Of a DNA stretch of 64,000 nucleotides, positions 57,108 to 64,000 are shown piece by piece (the stretch's first letter is position 1; every line of letters starts with the position of its first letter). Origin of the DNA: Hetaerina americana (Eukaryota > Arthropoda > Insecta > Odonata > Calopterygidae). Below the pieces are notes generated by a model. That model was not told where the DNA came from and did not search any database. It saw only the letters and a program-made list of their open reading frames with translations. The stretch is taken from NCBI GenBank assembly GCA_022747635.1, contig JAKTNV010000089.1, positions 1,050,501-1,114,500 of the forward strand, read 5' to 3'. Made by a program: the position numbers and the translations under genes.

Positions 57108-58439
57108 CTACCTTGATCAAAAATTTCCCGGAATTTATTCAGAAAATTAAAAATACAAGTTTATTCATCTAAATCTATATTGTCCCCTTCAAAGTAATCC
57201 CCATCGACTGCAACACACTTATGCCAGCGCTTGATCCAATCCTCGAAACATTTTTTATATTCGGTTTTCGGTATGTCCATCAGTGCTTCCTGCGATTTTT
57301 CCATTACTTCCTCTCGGCTGCTAAAACGCGTTCCCCGTAATGGTTTTTTAACTCGATTGAACAGAAAGAAGTCACAGGGAGCCAAATCAGGTGAATTCGG
57401 TGGCTGTTGGATGGTATTTGTTGCATTTTTCGTCAAAAAATTACGAATAATCATAGCACTGTGCGACGGTGCGTTATCATGGTGCAAAATCCACGAGTTT
57501 TCTGCCCACATTTCTGGTCTCTTTCGGCGAATTGCTTCACGCAAACGTCTCATAACGCCCAAATAATACTCTTTGTTTACTGTCTGGCCTTCTGGCAAAA
57601 ATTCATGATGCACTACACCGTTGTAATCCATGAAAACCGTCAGCATTGCCTTCTTTTTTGACTGAAAACGACGTGGTTTTTTTGGTCTCGGCTCATTTGG
57701 TGAACGCCATTCACTTGCCTGATGTCTGGATTGCGTGTCGTACTCATAAACCCACGTCTCGTCTCCAGTAATGATCCTTTTGATGAATGTGGGATCGGAT
57801 TCAGCCTCGAAAAATTATGTCTTTTGCGACGTCAACACGGTCTCTTTTTTGCATGAAATTGAGGTCTTTCGGCACCAACTTTGCTGCTACACGACGGAAA
57901 CCCAAATCATTAACCACAATGTCTTGGGCGGATCCATAGGCAATGTTCAAGTCCTCCGCTATTTCTCTGATGGTTAATTTGCGGTTATTGACCAACATTT
58001 CTTTTACTTTATCAATTTTTTCACCGACTTTCGATGTCGATGGTCTGCCACTGCGTTCATCATCTTCGATTGACTCACGACCACTTCTGAACCGCTCGTG
58101 CCACTGGTAAACGACCGTTTTTTTAGAGAATCGTTGCCGAAACACTTTTCCAACATTTCCAACGTCCGTGCGCCACTAAATCCGTTTTTTACGCAAAATT
58201 TAATACAAGTTCGTTGTTGCAAATTTAAATCCATTTCTGCAATTGTAAAAAATCGCCAACACACACAGAGATAGATGTACTCTTGGCTACGTAACTTTTG
58301 CAAATGTCAAGTTATGACACTAAGATTTAAAGGGAATATCAACAACAGATGTACCAATTTAACAAAAAAAACAGAACTCAAATCGGAACGACGGGAGCGC
58401 CACACGGTGGTTATTCCGGGAACTTTTTGATCAAGGTAG
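57108..58439 (-). mobile_element. Mariner element nested in the CR1 endonuclease
   Basis: A textbook insertion. TA at 57106-57107 and 58440-58441 flank inverted ends CTACCTTGATCAAAAATTTC and its near match on the right. Length 1332 bp. Removing it rejoins the LINE endonuclease sequence. The transposase lies on the minus strand. Confidence 0.95.
57161..58234 (-). pseudogene. Mariner transposase, two frameshifts
   Basis: The likely start is at 58234 (MDLNLQQRTCIKFCVKNG). The N-terminal helix-turn-helix pair (TLEMLEKCFGNDSL, YQWHERFRSGRESI, RKLTIREIAEDLNIAYGSA) leads to the catalytic triad: ITGDETWVYEYD, then HHDNAPSHSA, then NSPDLAPCDFFLF, spaced as in the DD34D mariner family. Stop at 57161. 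Two single-base length changes in homopolymers break the frame, in the A run near 58130 and the T run near 57815. The catalytic C-terminal half (57161 to about 57800) is open. Confidence 0.9.
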
Positions 58440-58832
58440 TATTTCAAATCCCTTTTCTTCGCCGATTCTATTTTTTAAGTTTTTATAGGCTCTGGTTACT
58501 GATTCAAGACAAGTTTTGGCGAAAAATGCAACACCGCCACCTTTGTTTCTTTCCCTACAGAAATGATCGACAAGAAAATAATCCCTAAGCTTTAGACTTT
58601 TCATTTCATTATCTTTTAGGCCGTGCTCCGTTATACAAAGAAAATCCGGCCTCTCTTCCTGCAATAGGATCTCAATTTCCAGCTTTTTATTTGCTATGTA
58701 TTGAATGTTTTGATGTAGAAGCTTTACAGAGCAATTTTTTGTGCAATCAACTATATTTTTTGTATTTTGATTGGGGGTACTGATTATATTGACACGGGCT
58801 ACCTCCGTTTTCCGTTTCCCTTGTATGCACAA
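58440..58832 (-). pseudogene. CR1-like ORF2, endonuclease N-terminus
   Basis: Starts at 58832, overlapping the end of ORF1 by 34 bases in another frame, and is cut by the mariner at 58440. Motifs LLHQNIQYIANK, then the catalytic glutamate in FLCITEHGLKDNE, and GGGVAFFAK. Confidence 0.85.
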
Positions 58833-59962
58833 ATATTTGCTACATTTTCAATTGCCTTACCTAACAGATATGCCCCTTTGCGATTTAAATGCAAGCCATC
58901 GTGAGCTAAGCAGTGATCATTTATACGTTTGTTTACGTCACAGAATACAACCTTAAGAGCACCACAAGCCCATCTAAGATTATCATTTACGTTTTGGATA
59001 TAACTAAGGTCGAAATCTCGTCGACGTAAAATACTATTTACCACAATAACTGATTTGGAGAAATGTTTCTTTGTGCACCTAATGAGCTCGTACATTTCTC
59101 CCATTACTTCATCAGGCGATCTTGAGTTTCGAAGATTGTTTGTTCCCACATGAAGAAAAATCGTATCTATCTCGTTGGTTTTCACATTTTGAGCGATTTC
59201 TTCCACCTTTCGACTCATTTGCTCAGCTTTGATTCCACAGAACACTTTTTTTTCCACTCCTGTGATATGGACATGTTTCACAATGGAATCACCTATTAGA
59301 ATAACTTTTCCGGATGGAAAAACACTTGGGGACGTAGAGCTTGTTTCAGCGCGGATCAAAGGGGTAACAGAGGCCTTTTTTTTTACATTTTCACTTTCAT
59401 TCAGAATAACTTTTCCGGGTTGAAAAACACTTGGGGAAGTAGAGCTTGTTTCAGCACGGATCAAAGGGGTAACAGAGGGACTTTTTTTTGCATTTTCACC
59501 ACTTTCAACGTTATTTCGCTTCATATTTTCCCAAACAAATTTAGATTTGAAAGGGACAGTTGTTGTTGATTTAGCCCACTTCTTACCAACAACCAATGGA
59601 CCGTTTTCTTTGTAGAACCTAAGTTCCCTTTCCAATTTCTTAGTTTCCAGTTCCCACTTTTTATTTTTTTCTTGAAGTGCGGCCAAATCCTTCATTAAAA
59701 TGGATATAACTTTGTCCTTAGATTCAATCTCCTGCTTATGCTTGGCGAACTTCTCTTCTTCCGAACACGAGGTACACATCCAGTCACTATCTTCTGAGAT
59801 TTCATAACTTTCCACTTGAGCACACTTAGTATGAATCCATGAAAAACACTTATCACATCTTATGCCCTTTTTTACACCTTTTTGACAGATTTTGCACTTA
59901 TTCACGGAATGTTTTTCGTTTTTTTGAGCGGGCTCTACGAGAAGAGTTGTTAAAGGCGCCAT
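58799..59962 (-). CDS. CR1-like ORF1: PHD-like zinc finger and SGNH esterase
   Basis: An intact frame of 387 codons. Residues about 20-70 form a PHD-like finger (CKICQKGVKKGIRCDKC, FSWIHTKCAQ, WMCTSC). About 75-115 are a coiled coil. About 140-225 hold two copies of a 35-residue repeat (VTPLIRAETSSTSPSVF). About 225-380 are an SGNH/GDSL esterase: catalytic serine in VILIGDSIVKH, glycine block I..KAEQM, oxyanion asparagine in HVGTNNLRN, and the Asp/His pair in DGLHLNRKG. ORF1 proteins of CR1-type elements bind element RNA; the esterase role is not settled. It ends KGNGKRR, overlapping ORF2. Confidence 0.88.
   Translation of the reverse strand: MAPLTTLLVEPAQKNEKHSVNKCKICQKGVKKGIRCDKCFSWIHTKCAQVESYEISEDSDWMCTSCSEEEKFAKHKQEIESKDKVISILMKDLAALQEKNKKWELETKKLERELRFYKENGPLVVGKKWAKSTTTVPFKSKFVWENMKRNNVESGENAKKSPSVTPLIRAETSSTSPSVFQPGKVILNESENVKKKASVTPLIRAETSSTSPSVFPSGKVILIGDSIVKHVHITGVEKKVFCGIKAEQMSRKVEEIAQNVKTNEIDTIFLHVGTNNLRNSRSPDEVMGEMYELIRCTKKHFSKSVIVVNSILRRRDFDLSYIQNVNDNLRWACGALKVVFCDVNKRINDHCLAHDGLHLNRKGAYLLGKAIENVANICAYKGNGKRR
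59298..59490 (-). repeat. In-frame tandem duplication in CR1 ORF1
   Basis: Two copies of about 88 bp, 105 bp apart, share AACTTTTCCGG...AAACACTTGGGG and GCTTGTTTCAGC...GGGGTAACAGAGG. They encode the same 17-residue block twice. Confidence 0.9.
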
Positions 59963-59963
59963 T

Positions 59964-60050
59964 TATGTATATGTTATGTATTGTGTTATGTATGTGTTAT
60001 GTATTGTGTTATGTGTTATGTATGTATGTATGATGTATATGTTAGCCATT
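59964..60050. repeat. Simple repeat (TATGT/TATG-rich)
   Basis: Imperfect runs of TATGTGT, TATGTAT and TGTTATG directly outside the LINE 5' end. Confidence 0.8.
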
Positions 60051-60829
60051 ATTACAAAACCTGTGTAAGGATTTTGTGATTATAGCATGACGTCATTCTT
60101 TTCTCGGTCATCCTTTCCTCCTATTCCGGGGTTACTACCTATTTACCATCTTGATCACCAGTCAGACCCTCTCCCCACTGAAAAAGTAAAATCCTCTCAA
60201 GTCATTCATGGATACTAGATGCAATACTGCTATCTTTGTGAGCATCACATTACGAGTCTCATGGTAAAATTGTGAAGCTTCAAAGGACTTTCATATGTTG
60301 CTCTACTCCAAGTATAGTCTTTCCCTGAATGTAGTTCCCCATTCTAAAGCATAAGTCAAATATGTTGAAATTACTATTTTTTGGGTCCAAATGATGGTGC
60401 TCTGCTTGTTCTGCTATTATAGATGTTTAGATAAAGTACATAGTACATTTTTGTGTATGTTACAGTATGGTGACTATGAGAACTTAAAAGCATTGAATTA
60501 GAATGGAATTGCTTTTAATGGTAGAGAGAACGCTTCAAATATTTTTTACTTACTAATAAATGGTGAAATGGGAATTTTAATGGACAGTTTTTGACGAGTT
60601 GAATGTAAAATTATTTTTTTATTGTAGAAGGTTAGATGCATTCTCTAAACTTTAGGCAGTGATCTGTCCTAGGATCTGACAACCCATAAGAACTGGTTGC
60701 AAATTACGAAGCTTAGAGAAGAAATCCATGATAGGTAGACCATATGGAGACAAAATTACCACAGCAGATAGGTACAATTTTCAACCTCAGCTTGAAAATA
60801 AATACTTGAATATTATGACATTTGACATG

Positions 60830-62400
60830 ATTAACTTAATACTAGTAGTCATGAACTTCTTAGAAAGTTGGACGCATTGGGAATAAGTGGTACCTTACTT
60901 GACTGGATGGAAAGTTATTTGACCAACAGAGAAGTTGTAGTAAATATTAATGCATCTAAAAGTAAACATTTCTATCTGGGTCCACTATTATTTAACTTAT
61001 TTATAAATGATATTGTAATGGCATTAGACCCAATTCCATTTCTTTTGTATGCCGATGACTTAAAAAAAATTTTAACAGCTCATTTAATTGATGATCACCT
61101 AACTGCAAAACTGCGTTTATAGGCTTGAAAACTGGTGTGACCGTAAATATATAACTTTCAATTTAAAAAATTGCTATTCTGTAACATTCGGCCGGATAAG
61201 GAGTCCATAGCAATATGAATAGAGACTAAGCAATTATCTTATGGCCTGATTAACATAGATTAAAGACCTCGGAGTTATATTTGACTCAGTTTACATTCCA
61301 TCAACATTATAACTATATTCTTAACTAAAGCATACAAATCGCTTTGATTTATCCTCTGATACTATAAAAACTTTAGATACATATAGCCATTTAAAGTTCT
61401 GTTCATCTCATTCGTAGGTCACTCTGTGAATACTGCTCTACTGTCTGGCCTTACTACAAACTCCATATTCATACAATCGAACGTGTTCAAAGAAAATTCA
61501 AGTGCCAAACTGCATTAAAATTCATTCTTCACAAAGATCTCTATAGGTATCATGAAATTTTATCTCCACTAAATCTTCTCTCCTTGCATAAATGAAGAAA
61601 AATTAATAACATAACTCTTCTTTATAAATTACTACATAACAAGGTTGATTCCTCAAAACTTCTATACTTCAATATCTTTCTGAGTACCTTCACATAACAC
61701 AAGTATGAAGCACTCTTTGAAATTAAACATCAGGCACGAAATTACACTTGCTATTGGAAATGAAAAATAGTAACTTTGTGATCCGACTGAAAATTTAATG
61801 CGAAACGACCCGGGCTTTGACGTTCAATGTCATCTTCAGGTGACAACTCTGACGGACATCCAATTTGAAATTTTACATTTAGAAAAGAAAGGACTTAGAC
61901 TAGATGCTTTAGAGCAGGTTGAAATTTAAAAAAGTGTACGATACAAAGAGAATATTGTTAATGACCTTTTGTACACCTCCCACTCCCCCCTCCTAAACTT
62001 ACCGCTTCTCCTTACCTGCGCTTATGAGGATAAGAACCCCTCTACTTCCCCGACACCCTCCCTTGACCTCAGAGATATGTACAAGGTTTTTGTGTAAATG
62101 TCTATGAACCATTAAAACCCACCCACTTACCTCCACCACTAGGAGGAATGCTCCTCATAGGGTGCCTCATTTTTTCTACCCTTCCCTCCAACTACCATTG
62201 CTCAATGGAATGTCGAAACCCAGGTCGTCTCGTATGAAATTTTCAGTGGAATCACATAGTTATTATTTTTCATTTCAATCTGAATCAATTCCATGAAGTT
62301 ATGCCAGAAACTATCAATTATTACACTTGCTACTCGCCTATAAGCCAGATTATGAGAGATGCCAACAGTTGTGATTATAGTGATCTATTTTCTATTTCAC
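60830..62400 (+). mobile_element. Decayed LINE reverse-transcriptase remnant
   Basis: On the + strand: ALGISGTLLDWMESYLTNRE, then LGPLLFNLFINDIV, the palm box FLLYADDLK near 61045, and later EYCSTVWPYYKLHIHTIERV near 61430 and RYHEILSPLNLLSL near 61550. Stops and shifts are many. It resumes after the insertion at 61754-62320. Jockey/CR1-group by motif. Confidence 0.7.
61754..62332. mobile_element. Insertion with inverted ends and 12-bp target duplication
   Basis: TTACACTTGCTA occurs at 61742-61753 and again at 62321-62332, flanking 567 bp. The inner ends are inverted copies of about 75 bp (AATGAAAAATAGTAACT... at left; its diverged reverse complement at about 62200-62275). The left end carries a CTGAAGATG...CGTTTCGC motif on the minus strand similar to the Penelope-like ends elsewhere in the window. 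No coding frame. Confidence 0.7.
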
Positions 62401-63864
62401 TAGGATCCCTTTTATAAAATGTTATTAAAAATCAACGAAGAATTTTAGAATGCTAATTATTGCTGAGTGGATATCTGTCAATAAGTTGTTCCATGCCCAT
62501 TGGGAAAATTTTTTTAATCGATGCCTCAAGGTCTAGTTAATAACTACTACTAATATTTATCATTTTGTACCATCATCTGGCCTTAAACAAATATTATATT
62601 TCTAATATTCTGTTTCCATTTTTAAATTTGAAATCTTATTTAATAATGATATTTTGTCCACATTAATTAATCTAACGAGGTATGTTTGCATACCTGTATA
62701 CCATCTGAAAATGTCTATCATGCTTAGCAAATCAAAATTCCTCTTTAATTCTAAATTAGATTTTAATTCTCAATAACAAGTATGTAACTTTATGTAATTT
62801 GTACCTGAATGTAAATATCTTTTATAATTGTGGAACTAATGTATGTTTTTGCCTTTCTTTTTGTGCGGGGGTTATTCCCATAAATAAATATCTAAATTGA
62901 ACTCTCTTTTTAAAGTATGAATGCATTATTCTTTTGGTCTATGGCTAGTTAATGATTGACAGCCTGCTTGAAGTGGAAGCTTTTCTTGTGGGCTTAGTGA
63001 ACCTTCATGTGCTGTATAGCAAAGGTTAGTGGAATTGGGTTAAAGATTGGAAATTCATTTCACATTTATGGTGACTCAAAAGTCAAGGGTTTAACTCTCG
63101 CTATTTCCTGGAAAGGATGTTAGAACCTGGTAATTTTGCTTGACTGATAGAGGAGGGTTAATTGTGCATGCTTCAGTTGGGCTAAATGGATCACAGGAAT
63201 CTTAAGGAGGAAGAATTTGGTAATGCTGCCATGTCGTCAACTTAATCGGCTTAGGGTAAACTTAGGAATATATTTTAAATACCAAGAACAAGCAAAATGT
63301 TGCCACAAAGAAGATGGCTCTATCAAACAAAAAGAAAATGAAGTGAATCTATTTCAGCTAAAATTTCTCACTTGCTTTAAAGTAAGTGGAAAATTTTGAT
63401 CTTACCTTAAAACAATGAGTGCAAGAAGTCATTTCCTTTTATGAAATTTCCGGAGGTCACACTCTGGTGGAATTATCTAACTGCCCTAGTAGTTACGGCA
63501 AAGCTATAAAAACAAAAACAATGGTTTATTACATTCAGAATGCTTCAATGAACCCTTGTGCGTACATAATTATCATTCACTTTGGCACAATAAATGAAGT
63601 AAAATTTAATGTGCTGTCATAAATAATGGACACAATTACTGGATAGCAGTTCAATCATGATATCTTAACATACAACAATCATATTTACTCTTAGGCCTAT
63701 GCCAAGAGTTTTGCCTTTTTTAAGCCTTGAATTATTGCTAACAAGAGTGAAGGCAACCTTAGATGCAAGACGATCAGTAAAGAACACAAGTTGTTTAATT
63801 GTATGCATGATCACAATTGTAAATTACTGAGAACAATTAGTTAATGGAAATTTTCTCATTTCAG

Positions 63865-64000
63865 AGACGTCGCAAGCGCATCAGTGAGCCAGATGGAGGT
63901 TTTAAAGATATTTGGGTCTGGTACTGCCACGTCTGTGATAGTCTTTTAGAGACACAATATGAATTTAATGAGCATTTGTCCAAGGAGAGTCATGCTTTCA
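63865..64000 (+). CDS. Exon of a U1/matrin-like C2H2 zinc-finger protein (runs off the window)
   Basis: Acceptor TTTCTCATTTCAG, phase 0, open to the window end. Begins with a basic stretch RRRKRISEPDGG, a possible nuclear-localisation signal, then FKDIWVWYCHVCDSLLETQ and the finger C-x2-C-x12-H-x5-H, the spacing of U1/matrin-type fingers that bind RNA or dsRNA. I do not recognise the gene. The strong acceptor, open frame and clear finger make it a real exon; its joining to 52728-52745 is inferred. Confidence 0.75.

Larger units (their letters stand above)
54348..59985 (-). mobile_element. Nearly full-length CR1-like LINE, split by a mariner
   Basis: Minus strand. The 3' end is a TAGA simple repeat on the + strand (54352-54372), and the 5' end is just beyond the ORF1 start at 59962. 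ORF1 (PHD-like finger, coiled coil, SGNH esterase) overlaps the start of ORF2 (APE endonuclease, then reverse transcriptase). A 1332-bp mariner at 57108-58439 interrupts the endonuclease. Apart from that, ORF2 has only two in-frame stops and one frameshift, so it is a fairly recent copy. Confidence 0.88.
52746..63864 (+). other. Presumed 11-kb intron filled with retrotransposons
   Basis: Contains the CR1-like LINE with nested mariner (54.35-59.99 kb), a simple-repeat patch (59.96-60.05 kb) and a second LINE remnant (60.8-62.4 kb) with its own insertion. Stretches 52.75-54.34 kb, 60.05-60.8 kb and 62.4-63.86 kb are AT-rich with nothing I can name. Confidence 0.5.

Noticed and set aside
59964..60050. 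TATG-rich repeats as a CRISPR-like array
   Set aside because: No regular spacers and imperfect units; a simple repeat in eukaryotic DNA.

Overview
The window is animal nuclear DNA, most likely from an insect. It is AT-rich, the genes are split by long introns with GT/AG junctions, and the space between exons is packed with mariner transposons, non-LTR retrotransposons (RTE and CR1/Jockey types), Penelope-like elements, tRNA-derived SINEs and hairpin MITEs. I see nothing bacterial: no operons and no CRISPR. The species cannot be told from the sequence.

The main gene is a complete ISWI-type chromatin-remodelling ATPase on the + strand (19179-42781). I can place 21 coding exons that join in frame to about 1043 residues, close to the length of insect ISWI and vertebrate SMARCA5. 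All its landmarks are present: AutoN, the two RecA-like lobes ([30 protein letters not shown]), HAND, SANT and SLIDE, and a glycine-rich, basic tail.

The left edge (1 to about 6945) holds the last three exons, 3'UTR and downstream flank of a second, diverged ISWI copy in the same orientation. It aligns with 38815 to about 45000 of the complete gene, introns and polyadenylation region included. The window therefore shows a head-to-tail tandem duplication of an ISWI gene. The rest of the upstream copy presumably lies left of the window. Both 3' ends are open and keep their splice sites.

Between the copies (about 7000-19000) lie decayed RTE retrotransposons, a rearranged Penelope-like element, a LINE remnant and a second Penelope-like piece with a possible hammerhead-type motif near 18.2 kb. 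The ISWI introns hold mariner relics, a truncated LINE, SINEs and two hairpin MITE families, one of them a near-perfect 360-bp palindrome at 34.1-34.5 kb.

Downstream (43-52.7 kb) come the 3' flank, a mariner, more RTE remnants and a gene-poor stretch. A probable second host gene starts at 52728: a six-codon first exon, an 11-kb intron, then an exon at 63865 with a U1/matrin-like C2H2 zinc finger that runs off the right edge. Its intron holds an almost full-length CR1-like LINE (ORF1 with PHD-like finger and SGNH-esterase domain; ORF2 with endonuclease and reverse transcriptase), split by a nearly intact mariner, plus a second LINE remnant split by an insertion with inverted ends and a 12-bp target duplication.
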